64,000 nucleotides of DNA from NCBI GenBank assembly GCA_029876055.1, contig CM056874.1, forward strand, positions 2,914,001-2,978,000. Reading direction: 5' to 3'. This document shows, one piece after another, positions 53,119 to 64,000 of the stretch. The DNA comes from Madurella fahalii. Lineage: Eukaryota > Ascomycota > Sordariomycetes > Sordariales. Under the pieces are notes generated by a model. The model was not told the DNA's origin. It made no database searches and saw only the letters and a program-made list of their open reading frames with translations. The translations under genes were made by a program, and so were the position numbers. How positions within the stretch are numbered: position 1 is the first letter of the stretch; the number at the start of each line of letters is the position of its first letter.

Positions 53119-54531
53119 CTAAGGGACAAGGTTCTCAGCAAGCCACGACTGTAACTGTGCCGAGCGATAGGGGAAAGCCTGGATGTTCCGAGCACCATTC
53201 TCTTCCAGCCACTCACAGCCCTCCTCCTCTCCATTAATAACATATTGAACGGCGGCATTGCCATCTCCATTCGCTCCAACCTTGAGCACGTAACGCTCCG
53301 TAATATTCTCCCAAGTGCTTAGCGCATGATACTGGGCGTCCGGCTTCCGCGAGATAGTGCCGATGATGAGAAGAGCGTCCCGATACGTCCGCAGACGAGT
53401 AGGGAGAGCCTGGCGGGTGCGGCTGCGCCAAACGAGTTCCTTCCAGTCATTGCTAGGCCAGTACAGGCGTCGGATGTCGGGCTCAGACAGGCTCTCAATG
53501 GCAGCGTTCGGGATGCGCAGGCGCATGATGACAACAGACTCGCAGTTTACCCGGCGCTTGGCGTAGCTAGCATAGTACTCGGCAACCCTGATGTCGGGGG
53601 TGAAGTAGAACAAGGATCTGGTACCGCTGAAGTCCGAAGGCGGGTGGCTCAGAAGCACTCGGATGTTAGATAGGGCGCCAGAACCGTCGAAAAGACCATT
53701 CATACGAGCCTGGTCCATTGCCTTGTAGAGTGTCGTATATCCAGGGCAATTACGGGAGGCGAGGGCCCGTACGGAGCTCCAGATATCGGGACCTACTCCT
53801 GGTGAACTTTGCCGCTGAAAGTTCAAGCGGGGGTTTTGCCCTTGACCGGCCACAGTCGATGACGAGGCTGAACCCATCGTATAGCCTCCCTGATCTCTCC
53901 CTTCACTCCTCTGATAGCCGTCTGAACGGGATGCCATTCTCCGTAACTCCATCTCACGGGCTCGCGACGTTCTCTGAATGTCCTGGAGTCCTGCGTAGCG
54001 CATCTCAATCGTATCTTTGACCCAATGTAGGCAAGAGTTGGACAGCCGGAGATAGGTGAAATGAGGATCCATGATGGCATCTTGGATGTCTGTGGCAAGG
54101 CCGCAAGCGTCCATGCACGCCCGCCACTGAGCATCGCTCTCATCTCTAGCGTCGGGATTGTTCTCGATGTGCCCAATGATGAAGTCAAGGAATGGGACCT
54201 GCAAGCCCCCGTCGTCGGCATCAACCTCGCGGCGGGGCCCGCTATCGGGCCAATTGCTCCACTCCTGCCATAACTGGGCCGCCTTCCCAGCGGACAGCCC
54301 GAGGTAAATCAGAGTCTCCCAGGAAATCAGGACTGCGGGAATCGTGACAAAGGCGGTCGGTGACTCGGGTGAAGTATTGAGTGGAATATCTTGGTATTCT
54401 TCGTCGCTCGATCGGTTCAACCGGCGCCGGTGAAGTCGGTGGGACCCCGCTGTACGCCCGAGATGGAGCAAACCTTGGACTCGAAGATCTTCGGTATCTA
54501 AAGGCGCGAGAATTGGCTCGGCTAGAGACAT
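53119..54531 (-). CDS. 470-aa protein of unknown function
   Basis: A long single-exon frame from ATG 54531 with no stops in a neighbourhood of relics. N-terminus: LLHLGRTAGSHRLHRRRL, then ILISWETLIYLGLSAGKAA, and DPHFTYLRLSNSCLHWVKD around residues 150-175. The middle is a Ser/Gln/Gly-rich linker (SSSTVAGQGQNPRLNF). The second half has GYTTLYKAMDQARMNGLFD, SLFYFTPDIRVAEYYASYA, ESVVIMRLRIPNAAIESL and YWPSNDWKELVW. The 'FYFTPDIRVAEYYA' stretch faintly recalls the 'FYxT...A..yA' step of ADP-ribosyltransferase-like folds, but the evidence is weak and I make no functional claim. No signal peptide or membrane segment. Confidence 0.7.
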   Translation of the reverse strand: MSLAEPILAPLDTEDLRVQGLLHLGRTAGSHRLHRRRLNRSSDEEYQDIPLNTSPESPTAFVTIPAVLISWETLIYLGLSAGKAAQLWQEWSNWPDSGPRREVDADDGGLQVPFLDFIIGHIENNPDARDESDAQWRACMDACGLATDIQDAIMDPHFTYLRLSNSCLHWVKDTIEMRYAGLQDIQRTSRAREMELRRMASRSDGYQRSEGRDQGGYTMGSASSSTVAGQGQNPRLNFQRQSSPGVGPDIWSSVRALASRNCPGYTTLYKAMDQARMNGLFDGSGALSNIRVLLSHPPSDFSGTRSLFYFTPDIRVAEYYASYAKRRVNCESVVIMRLRIPNAAIESLSEPDIRRLYWPSNDWKELVWRSRTRQALPTRLRTYRDALLIIGTISRKPDAQYHALSTWENITERYVLKVGANGDGNAAVQYVINGEEEGCEWLEENGARNIQAFPYRSAQLQSWLAENLVP

Positions 54532-55202
54532 ATTGCGGGCAAGCTAAGTTGATTGGTTGGGTAATAGAAGAACTGCGCAGGAGGAAAATTGATGATGGAA
54601 CGACCTTTCGAAGCGGGGGAGCGAAGATTAAATGGTTGTGGAAAAGAAGGTTCGGGTTTGCTTGTGATGCCCCGGTTACATAACTGGTCCTTCACGTGGC
54701 TAGTCTGTGCGTAAATTTTGATGAAAACAGAGTTTTGAGTTTTGTTACCAAAAACACTAATGCAAGATTTGTTGACTCTGTGGTAATCTCCACACTGTCC
54801 CTCACCGGTCTGTGTACGTGTCCCTCACCGTTCTGTGTACGTGTCCCTCGATTCGGAGGTTTATATCTTTCCTCCGAGATGTCCCGTATTTGCAACTTGA
54901 ATGGAAGAGATGTGGAATCCTCATCTGCAATGTAGAGCAACAATGCAGGAAGCGGTCCGTAGCAGGCTCGCATCACCTGAAAATGTATCTCACTTAATCA
55001 GTAGGTAGGTGGTAAGATGTACTGAACCAGGAAGAGACGGGAATATTTATCAGAATGCTAATTTTACCGGGGGTTAGCATCATAGCCGCCCATGAAGAAA
55101 ACATAAATCACAGGATGGGAAACAGGTTATGGCTGATGTGGAGGGTTTTTGACCAGGTGTGCTACTAGCTTGGCTAGAGCATGATTAGCCATAGCTCCTG
55201 AT
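54532..55202. other. intergenic with short tandem repeat
   Basis: Promoter side of the 470-aa gene. Contains the 23-bp tandem at 54798-54850. No other gene seen. Confidence 0.45.
54798..54850 (+). repeat. 23-bp tandem repeat, 2.3 units
   Basis: TCCCTCACCGGTCTGTGTACGTG, then the same with one change (G to T at position 11), then TCCCTCG. Confidence 0.85.
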
Positions 55203-55672
55203 GGGATCCTGCGACTTGCCAGCGTGGTCGAGGTCCACATAGGGATTAAACACACCTTTGCTTTTCGCTGCCTAGATGATGTCGGCAAAGGTCTTGTCTG
55301 CGGCAGCCTTGACTGTCACGTGGTCGCTTGCCGAGCTAAAAGCAGCCGTAAGAAGGACCAAGATGAGTCCCTTGGGGGGGGGGGGGGCAATTGAGCCGAG
55401 CACGTTGCTACCTCTAGCATTGTGCCTCAATGGCAGGAACAATGGGCTCAAGACTGAGTGACCACTGGATAGTAAAAGGTTGGAACGTGGGCGGGTTGAC
55501 AACGGGCTGCCCATACGCGTACTGGTTGGTGATCAAGGCACCCGACGCCGAGGTAAAAGCGTAGTTCACGATAAGGCCAGCGTTCAGATTCGCAGTTCGT
55601 ATTTGCCGTAAAGGAGTATAATGCCTGTGTCTGTGCTAGGAGGGTTGAACTTGGGAAGAAGGCATCCCCTGT
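55203..55672 (-). pseudogene. BBE-like FAD oxidase relic (C-terminal third)
   Basis: From 55672 downward the sequence is nearly identical to 17177-17390 (NAGLIVNYAF.. ASGALITNQYAYGQP). It then continues past the end of that relic with GLILVLLTAAFSSASDHVT, ADKTFADII, a TAG for Gln (55273-55275; CpA to TpA), AKSKGVFNPYVDLDHAG and QDPIRSYG. The last two are the BBE-domain landmarks also seen in the intact oxidase at 14 kb. A 13-G run (about 55376-55388) breaks the frame. This relic has the C-terminus that the 17 kb relic lacks. Confidence 0.75.
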
Positions 55673-56833
55673 GCCTTGCTCGGCGAGACTGCATCCCCTT
55701 TTGGTGGCTCCCTGAACTCTTTCCTCTGACGCGACTTGACCACATGGACATTGGCATGTGGTGCCGAATCATGTTTGAATGGTCGGTCCCAACGCCACGG
55801 CACCCAACCACTATCACGAATGCAAAGACGAGGGGCCCGAAGAAGCGGGGTCAGATGCTTCTGGTTTAGCATTTCACACAGTATAGAGCTAGTCTCTGAT
55901 ACACGGTCTCAAGGGGGGAGCCCCAGATGAAGTACCTCAACGTCCTCACGCACAGCAGGTCTGAGCAGTTGACTCCCTCGAGCTACTTACGCAGAGTTAC
56001 ACGATACTCAGCTGTGAAGGCCTCAGGCTGTTTCGCAATCCGCCTCGGCATCGAGTGTCAAGGGCTACCGATTCTAACGAGAACAGTCGACGAGCCGGGG
56101 ACGACGGGATGCGCGAGGGTACCATTTTATATCTTCTTGCGTCGCTACGTCGCTGTGCCCGGGATCCAAAAATGGATGCCAAGTTGAAGAAAACGCTTTC
56201 TTTCCTAGATCCGAACCCAACTGCCCAAGACTGGGCCTGTTCATTGGACGGCGGGGCAAGGTAGGGTCGTGTATCTGCAGATGAATTGATTGGAGGGGGT
56301 GGTGGGGTACATAACCAAGTCCCCAGCCAAATCCGGCGGTCACAACAGCAACTTCTGCACTTAATGTGTAAAGGACAACCCTTGTTTGTCAGTCAAGTGT
56401 TCTCTTGGGATCTTGAAAAACGCCTTGCAGCTCATAAGCCCACATAATTATACCTCGAGACAAGAAATACTAGCGTGAGCAGAACTTAGAAGAGCAGCCC
56501 TAAGCACTCGGTCCGTTGTGGTAAAATTGGCTGTTTTGAGCTTGGGTGCGTAGATACTGCTGCTTATCATCCTGGTCCTTATGGTAAGTGCTGACGAGCA
56601 GACCGGCGAAACCTGTCTGCGCTGGCAGGGCGTCGTGGGGATGGCTTCAGAATGTCCCGATTGGTCATCAAGCGCTCAACCCTCCGCTTTGTTGGTCCAA
56701 TCCGAACCCGGTCGGGCCGCGGATCCCCAAGTCCAGGTTCTGTTCGAGGGCCGAGACCCTTATATGTCTCCCATCTCGTGCCGTTCTAAATCACTCATCG
56801 CCCCGGGCCCATCAGCCCATAACAGTTCCTGCA
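55673..56833. other. 1.1 kb with no recognised gene
   Basis: Short frames without motifs. The last 250 bp are the promoter side of the membrane-protein gene; its frame is open upstream to 56588 but starts there without an ATG. Confidence 0.4.
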
Positions 56834-58364
56834 ATGGCGACCGAGATGAACTTCACGATATTGGTCCCGGAAGGGACCCAGAATCACGGCAACCCAAACC
56901 TGCTGTGTCCGCCGACGCAGTGGCACGATTTCATCATTTTCTTCTTTAGCAACTACTTTGCCCATGCGGCCACGGTTGTCCCCGTCCCTGGCCAGAGCCT
57001 CCGGAGCTCCATCGTCTACATCTTCCTTGCCCTCGCCCTCCCCGGCAGCGCCGTCATGCGGGCTTTTACCGCCATTGTGCAACGTGCGGTCACTGCGCGT
57101 GACCCTTTGACATGTGCTGCTCGGGCTGGGGCACTCTGCATGGTGGTGACGAAGAAGGAACCTCCAGGCTGTTTATCTAAGATCCAACCCGAGAGGGGTG
57201 TCATCGAGTTCGATAAAAGCCCGCTTCGGTCTGAAATCTTGCCATCAGATGAAGACCACAATATCTCTACTAGTAACAACATCCGTGATGACGAGTTGAG
57301 AATACCAGCAACGTCCGATCCAAACGGGCAACAAGCTGTTGATTTTCATGCGAGGGATGAAGAGTCTGGGTACTTAGTTTTCTATCTGGCTAAGCAGGAC
57401 GATTTCTGGGCTTCACATGCTGATTTAATTACTCTGTATAGGACTAGTGACCCAGGTACCCGGTGGTGGCACTCACCGGAGGATCTCCAGCTGAGACCGC
57501 TCCCCTCCGATAGGGTAGTCTACGGCGAGTCTTGGCTTCATAAGGAGTACTACTTTCCTGGCCGCCGTACCGTCCACGGCGGTCTTTAGCCTCGCCCTCA
57601 ACAGCGGGGACGATGCGATCAAGCTACCCAAGGAGGTTGAGTACAGGGAGGCGACACTGGCGTCGAACTATAACCTCCTCAAATTGTGCATCAGCTTGGT
57701 CCAAGCCACGTGGGCAACCATAACCATCTACCGCGCGCGAGGGGACCAAATCAGCCACTACGGATATGCGGCATTCGGCTTGACGGTCGCCCCGTATGCC
57801 TTCATGTCCATCATGAACTCGTTTGCCAACATGTTAACCCCAGAATACCCGTCCATGTTTGTCATTCGGACGCCGACGATGAATAAGGCCGAGGAACACA
57901 ACTGCGCCTTCTTTAAGGAGGCAATCAATGTAAAGCCGGTGCGATCTCCTCCGCCCAAAACTTTTCTGGGCAGATTGGGCCGCGATCTCGATCGCCTCTT
58001 GCTCGACTCCCACGATAACTCCACCCTCGGTAGCCTCTGGATCCTTGCAATAAGTCTTCTCCTCAGTTTGATTCCGCTCGCAGTCGTCGGCGTTCTCTCG
58101 CGCTTCCAGAAGGGAAACAGCACCCAGATCGAGAGAGGCTTCACCATGGCTTGGCTGATCGTTGGTGTCGTTTACGGCCTAGGAATCGCCCTTGGCGAGT
58201 CACAGGTGATGCTATGGGTATTCGGAAAGCATCGCCGTGGGAATCGCGCCAGGTTCCTCGGGCCCTTCTTCATTCTGTTGACCCTGGGGGTACCTGCTAT
58301 TGGTGGTATGGTAATGGTGGGGATCATGATGGAAAACTTCGGGACCTGTACTTTGGTCGTGTAG
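56834..58364 (+). CDS. multi-spanning membrane protein, fungal family of unknown function
   Basis: ATG 56834 (GCAATGG) opens MATEMNFTILVPEG, WHDFIIFFFSNYFAHAAT, SIVYIFLALALPGSAVM, RAGALCMVV, to a TAG at 57587. The next frame over continues SNYNLLKLCISLVQATW, YRARGDQISHYGYAAFG, LTVAPYAFMSIMNSFA, then three more hydrophobic spans and a TAG at 58362. A 43-bp intron 57547-57589 (GTACTA...CTTTAG) would join them in phase (HKD then LALNSGDD). If it is not real, there is a one-base frameshift near 57580. The block GDQI-YGYAAFGLTVAPYA is typical of a widespread ascomycete membrane family with no known role. About seven spans are predicted. Confidence 0.65.
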
Positions 58365-59348
58365 GAATGTGTTTCAAGTGGCACGGGACCCGGCTTGATG
58401 TCGTGATTGGAAATTGTGTAGCTTAGACAGTCGTGCAAGCTGGTGGAATAGACTGTAATTATCCTCCGGGTCAGTTTGATTGCAGCTCAACAAGATCGCG
58501 ATATAGCGGTAAACAGCAAGAAAACAAACTCCATAAGCCTTCGAATCGATCCGTCTCTAAGCAACCAATCTCCCTCCACAACGAATGTGGTGCCCAAGAC
58601 TCGCCCATTGAATACCACTGTAGTACCTCACATCTAAACTAAGTACTAGTAATTCACGTCTAAACGGTCCCACAAGTACCGGGCCGTACCTTTCTGCACC
58701 CCCTTCTCAATCGTACACTTCATCGCAATCCAGATACCCGACCGTCACTACAGACGCCCGTTCACGCATACCTAACGCTGAAAATCTCAAAATCACTAGT
58801 AGCTACTTCTTTCTATTAATGGATTTTCTTAATCTCAAATACAGCCCCTGCAGGCCGTAGCTTGTTCAGCCCAGTAACGTAGACACTGCTTTGCTTGTAT
58901 GCACAGTACAATACATACTTTACCAACATGTGCTGGTTTGCCGGCCCACTCGCTCTCCACCCCTACACGCTTACAAGACTAAGGTACCTTACTTTTCTCT
59001 CCCTGTGTGTCATAGGACATGAAATCAACAGCCATCACCCATAAGAAACCTTTTCGGCACTCTCCTCTCAACCGAGCCTTGCAGTACTGTATACACTGGG
59101 TAGTTACTTATTAGTAAACCACCCGTCTAAAACCTGCGCATAACATCCTGGTGATAAACCTCCCATCACCCGCCCCAACCGAGAAAAGATAAGTAATTAT
59201 AGTCTGCTCCAGAAACCCCCGCCGAGCAGAAGATAGACAAAGGGTAATTTTCACAGCAACCAAATCTATCTCCATTAAATATATGCCCACCCTCTCACAA
59301 CCCCACCCGCAAACCCTATCCTCGACAAACAACAATAGAATACAATGC
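58365..59348. other. convergent intergenic region
   Basis: This lies between the 3' ends of two genes. C/T-rich and A-rich stretches, no coding motif; probably UTRs and terminators of both. Confidence 0.5.
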
Positions 59349-62300
59349 TCAATAGGGCGGCCTCCCCATACCAACATCCTCCCCCTCTCCGACCCCATGA
59401 CCTGACGACGTATCGATCCCCTTCAGAAGCGCCTGCAAGTCCATCGCGGGATGTGCCCTCTCGCCGCCCGGCTCAGCCATCCACGACGACGTTGTCGACA
59501 GCGTGCGTTCCCTTCCGCCCATGCTCTTCAGACCCCGCTTTGTCGCGGACATGGTGGTGGTCAGGGGCCGGAGCGGAGTTGTCACGGCAAAGTCCTGCGA
59601 GACCGTCTTGGACAACGACCCGCTGCCTGCGCCTGCGCCTGCGCCTGTGAAATTACTGGGGAGGGGAGGGACCGGCGGGACTGTCTGTTCATCTTCATCG
59701 TCGTGGTCGCCGTCGTGGTCGTGGTCGTCGTACTCTTCGGCAGCTTCTTGCACCGTGCCTGCTGGGGGGTGGGAGCTGAGTGGGCCGCCCGGGAGGGACG
59801 TCTTCCGCTCGCGGGATATCGGGGAGGTGGTGGTGTTGGTCGAGTCCGCCGCCATGGCCATGGGCGGGTTGAAGGATAGCTCGCTGGGGGTCATGTCATA
59901 ACTGACTAGGCTGTCGCTGCTCGAGTCGTCGTGTTGGAATTCGGTGGGGTGATGATTCGAATGATGATGGTGACTGCCATGCATGGTTGGCGGGGGTTGG
60001 AGGTGGCCTGATAGGACGAGCTTGAGCTGCTCGACCGAGGTGACTTGTTCTTTGCCGCTGCTAGTGTCTGCGGATGGGGCGGGCGCAGGGGAGCGGCCGC
60101 TGCGGAGGCTTGATTTGCGGAGCTTGGTTGATTGCGGAGCGGCCGCGGCGTCGCCGGCTGGGGAGGACGACGGGCGGAGGTTTGTTTTGCTGCCCGCGGG
60201 AGATGACCTGTCCGGTCTTAGGTTATGGCCGCTGCCGTTTGCGGCGAGGCGGTTGGTGCCCGTCGTTCCAGACCGGGAACCGTTTAGGGAGGCCGACTTG
60301 CTGGTTGTTTGCACTGCGGCAAGGACCGCCTCGCGGGACCACTCGCCCAGCATCTGTTCGCGGAAGAAGGGGGGAATCTCATGCTCCGTCTCGATGCTAG
60401 GGATTGTGCTCATGGTGCTCATAGTCGAGCCCAGGATCGGGTGCGTAGCACTGCGGCCGGGACTAGCGGCCGGGCTTACGGGCGGCGAAATCGCCTGCAC
60501 CTGGTACGCTTCGCAGATGCTCTCAACCAGTGCGAGACGCTCATCAAACGGGAGCAGCGCTTCCGACTCGATCTCCTTGAGCGGCAACCGTGGCGTGGGC
60601 CGGACCATACCCGGTGTTCCCACCAGCTCGACGAGAGGAGGCGGGACGTTGACGCCCTCAACCCAGAAATTCTTGCTGCGGCGTCGTATGATTTCGTTAT
60701 GCACCGCCCTCCCCACAACCGAGCCCTCAAAGTCAAACTTCTCCGTCAGAGCCCAAAAGTAGCCGTGCACCAAACTGCCCAGCCGGACCTTGTGGATAGG
60801 TGTCTCGGCATCCTGGATATCCTCCTGGAGTCTGAAAATCATGGGTAGGCCGTATCGAACGGCATTCACGCCCAGCTTGTTCACCAACTTCGCCAGCAAA
60901 ACGTGGAGCAGCACGATATCGGTCTCGTAGTCAATGTACTGGATCGCGTTGTCGTAGATGGCGAGATGAAGGAGCTGCAAAAAGTGCGAGTACGGAACTT
61001 TGACGGGCTTTTCGCGCGTCGAGGCGCTCGATACCGCTCTCCTCGCGACGGTTGCGGCGGGAAGCTCTCGGTTCTTGAGCATCGGTTTCGACGTCTCGTC
61101 TCTCGCTCTCCAGTCTGCGCTCGTCGTCTCGCGGTCCAACCACGTCACAACGGCATCCGTATACGCTTTCCGCACGAGACCATCGGGGTCCTCCAGCAAC
61201 CACTGGGTGCCCTCCCATACCTGAATCGGTACACGGCTCCTCGATAGGCCGAGGTTTCCACTCATCTTCGTCCGCGGATTGGCGACGAGGAGAACCGATT
61301 TTATGGCTCTGAGAGCGGCAATTTTGGCAACCGTGAGCGCGAACAGCGAGTCGACGTGGTGTTCGTCGGCAAGCGCCTGAGCAGATGATTTGGGAGTCCC
61401 ATCGGCCTTCTCTCCGGGCGAGCCCGAGGTGCTGCCGGACCTGGACGGCTTCAGCTTCAGCAAAATCGTGGAAATCATGTCAGAAATCTGATCGGCGTAG
61501 TAGACGTGTGTGGCCAGGTCCCCAATGCATTCCTGAAGGCGAAGCAACAGATCCTTGCGCTCGGCCGCAGCGCGGTCCGCCTTCTCAGCAAACTGTAAGG
61601 TCGTAGGGGAGCGGGGGTCGGGCTGGCCGGGGAGAGGCGGCTCGCTCCTCATGCTGTTTGGGTCGCCCGGCATCTGGACGAGCCTCCGAATGTGGGCGAT
61701 AAACTGGAGAAGGACATCCATGACGCTGAGCCCGATCAGGTTGACGTCGGACCGCAGCAGCGCGCCAATCATGGCTGCCAAAACAATGTGCTGGCGCAGC
61801 GTGTCGTCGGTCAGGGGTTGCTGAGCGAGCGCATCCATGGCGGTAGTAAGGATGGTGAAGCGGTCTGCGACGGGCGCCCACCGGGCAACCAACAGGAACA
61901 CCTTGATGGCCCAGCCGCTATCCCTCCCATCCGAATCCGTCCTGACGACTTCCTCCTGCTGGCCCACCCGCTCTTGGATGAACTTGAGCAGAGCAATGGT
62001 GGCGGCGTGAGCCTGCGACCTGTTGGGCGCGATGAAGATCTGCCTGAGACACTCCATGGCCAACACGCCAGTGTCCTCCTCTGCCAGTTTGTCCATGTCC
62101 ACAGCCGTGTCCGCAAGCGCGATGGGATTCATGTTGGACTCGGTGTCGGCCGTCTGGACCGTGGCGACACTGGTCCGTCTTCGCAGCAGGGCGCCGCCGA
62201 GCTTCTCCTCCGTCTCGGCCCGCTGGTGCAGGACGTCCAAGAAATCTTCATTATCCGTCCACAGGTTCTCCAGTATCATGGGGACGGCTACATCGTACTG

Positions 62301-62951
62301 CTGGTTCGTTGCCGAGGAGAGGGCCTCGGACGAGGCAATGCCCCTTATTGCCTTGAGGCCGGCGTTCCTCCATCGCAGGGCCAGCGGCTTGCTCGGCTCG
62401 AGTTTCCCGGGAAAGGCACGGGTCGATGCGAGGGACGCATACTGCTGGACTATGGAGAGGTACTGGCGCATATAAGCCTGGTCGGCGAGGAGGGAGGTCG
62501 GGTCGTGGTGCATGCAGAACGACTCAAAGGTCGGGATGGACGACTCGACCATGGTGATGTCGCTGGACTTGATGATCTGCTCGAGGATTTGGAGGATGCA
62601 TGTCGCAAAGAGGGGGAGGTCTTTCGGCGTCTTCTCGATCAGGGCCGTAAGGATCTGTAGCGTGACCTGGACATTGCTGCCGACGGAATGGTCAGTCTGA
62701 CGGATTGCGCATCTCTCAAGGAGACCCGGCGCTTACCCTATCCGCTGGCGATAGACGTCGCTGGCCGTCTTCTTCTCCAGGAAGCTGCCGACCTTCTGGA
62801 TCTTGGAGCGCCGCGACTGGGCGTAGAAGAGCAGATAACTAAGCTCGCTCGAGTTTGGCTTGACGTCGACGGCGCCTTTTGTGGTGCGCGGGTAGCACTT
62901 GAGCACGAGGACCTGGTGCTTTGGCCGGCACTTCTGCTGGAGTGCGTTCAT
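59349..62951 (-). CDS. EFR3: EFR3, plasma-membrane anchor of the PI4-kinase complex
   Basis: Two exons: 62951-62737 and 62676-59349, with a 60-bp intron (GTAAGC...TCGGCAG), giving 1180 aa. The N-terminus MNALQQKCRPKHQVLVLKCYP has Cys8 and Cys19, the membrane-facing palmitoylation type known for Efr3, and basic patches. It is followed by SYLLFYAQSRRSKIQKVGSFLEKK and, across the intron, VTLQILTALIEKTPKDLPLF. The first ~700 residues are helical-repeat (ARM/HEAT-like): DVAVPMILENLW, LAMECLRQIF, ALRAIKSVLLVANPRTKMSG. The last ~350 are Ser/Gly/His-rich and disordered, with GAGAGAGSG from a GCGCCT repeat and HDHDGDHDDEDE. In yeast Efr3 with Ypp1 recruits Stt4 to make PI4P; that role is inferred here. 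Intact and core. Confidence 0.9.
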
Positions 62952-64000
62952 GGTGGGCGACTGGTGTTGGCGATGGCGACGGCGACGGCGAAAGCGACGG
63001 CGATGACGATGGGTTGCCTAATGCCGCAGACGGATCGGATTTCGGGCGGATTCGATGGGCTCGCACCGCACGACCACGAGGGCTCCCAATTATCGCCAGG
63101 GCTGTCGCTCCAACAGGCAACGCAAGTCGTCAACGACCCCTTTGTGCGAGACGGGTCTGGGGCCAACGAAAAATATCATGGGCGAAATTGCAGTGTGAGA
63201 TCTTTGTGGCGTTGGCGTCGGGGGGGCTGACAAGGGGAGGGGCGCGTAATCAACGTGGTCGCATGCAACTTGGCCTGAGGCTTTGTACCCGCACCCTGAA
63301 ATTGGCTGATGGGGTACCTCGGAGGGACCGAAACAACGGCGACAGCCCTGCGCTGCTCTCAGACCGGTCGCGAAGCTAAATCAGACGCTAAGCAGAGAAG
63401 GGGCCTGGAATCTCGACATGTAGTGTATTGCTAAAACCGCTTGGGTGTGGTCTGCGGGAGAGAGTGGTGTTGGATGAGACTCCCATCAGGTGGTGATGGA
63501 GTTGGTGATCAGCTGAGATGACGATGATGATGATGATGTGTCCATTTTGGGTAACTTTGGACGCAGCGTAATAACGAGATGTTGGGACTCGACACTTCTT
63601 AAAACTAGAGTTGCACGGCCGGACCGCGCTCGTGCCTACGTGAGCGTCTGCTACCAACCGCTTGCGGCGTTGTCCGTCCGGATCCAGTTTCGCATTCCTC
63701 TGTCCTTCTCTATCGCTCTCTCTTCGCAATGCGGGCACAATGTCAGGGTTCCGATCGTCATCTTGTCCCCGTCGACACCTGCACTACCGCGTGCGTCCAG
63801 CCAGATGCACAACACGCAGCCCTAGTTGCAGAGTCCGGCGCGCTGGGATCGTCCCGCCAGAAAGTGGCATTTGAGCCTGTGCGGTAGTGGACAAGGTTGC
63901 GGTGGGTCGGTGGATCATGAACTTGTCGATGACGGGAAACAACCTCGAACAGCCAATCAGAACTAGCGGAACCCCTGCCAATCCCCAACTGATTGACTTA
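62952..64000. other. EFR3 promoter side, no other gene recognised
   Basis: A GGCGAC-type hexamer run (62968-63010) lies just upstream of the EFR3 start and would be in its 5' leader. GAT/ATG trinucleotide repeats are at 63520-63540. Several frames on both strands have no motif. The right edge may touch another gene, but nothing supports it. Confidence 0.45.

Noticed and set aside
59345..60848. Long plus-strand open frames across the EFR3 gene
   Set aside because: They are antisense to a clear conserved protein in GC-rich coding DNA, where such frames are expected.
1..64000. CRISPR arrays, bacterial operons, phage genes or plasmid origins
   Set aside because: No regularly spaced repeats; introns and gene families are fungal.

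Overview
The window is a piece of a filamentous ascomycete genome (Pezizomycotina, most likely Sordariomycetes). The organism is inferred from three things. Genes are split by short (43-90 bp) GT-AG introns. The protein families are typical of moulds: HET, SAT4/PTH11-like, Zn2Cys6, DUF8021, BBE-type FAD oxidases. Repeats carry C-to-T decay of the RIP type, in which CpA becomes TpA and creates TAG stops. I cannot name the species from sequence alone.

Layout. 0-4.4 kb: a partial secreted DUF8021-like protein, a HET relic, a solo LTR, and a pogo/Fot-type DNA transposon with a solo LTR inside its transposase. 4.8-6.4 kb: an intact coiled-coil protein. 6.4-13.9 kb: mostly relics (SET-domain gene cut by an LTR, M4 metalloprotease fragment, SDR with two RIP-like stops). 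14-15.7 kb: an apparently intact secondary-metabolism-type FAD oxidase, followed by a broken relative (16.5-17.4 kb) and a broken GMC oxidoreductase (19.3-20.6 kb). 21.7-22.05 kb: a small two-exon gene. 25.4-28.5 kb: an MDR dehydrogenase and, upstream on the same strand, a dual zinc-finger (C2HC plus Zn2Cys6) transcription factor with a strong hairpin between them. 29-30.2 kb: a P450 scrap and a small 10-cysteine secreted protein. 32.5-34.6 kb: an intact HET protein. 36.7-38.4 kb: a six-exon SAT4/PTH11-like membrane protein, then relics of an NLR-type WD40 protein and of an E2 ubiquitin-conjugating domain.

39.98-52 kb is a nest of repeats, very AT-rich and RIP-decayed: two more pogo elements, one carrying three solo LTRs and the other split by a gypsy-type LTR element that has lost gag/RT, plus two GC-richer solo LTRs. 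Copies of the same solo-LTR and relic families occur in the first 40 kb too. The three pogo elements all shrink to about 1.86 kb once the insertions and their target duplications are removed.

52.3-58.4 kb: a second M4 protease fragment, an intact 470-aa protein of unknown function, a BBE-oxidase relic nearly identical over about 200 bp to part of the 17 kb relic, and a multi-spanning membrane protein. 59.3-63.0 kb: EFR3, a conserved housekeeping gene (plasma-membrane anchor of the PI4-kinase complex), marking the return to core genome at the right edge.

No operon-like or obviously new multi-gene system was found. The most interesting signals are the datable nesting of transposons, the RIP-type nonsense changes in host genes outside the AT-rich repeat nest, the dispersed near-identical gene fragments on opposite strands, and a few intact orphan genes within repeat-rich DNA. 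All splice models are mine, from reading frame and splice motifs only.
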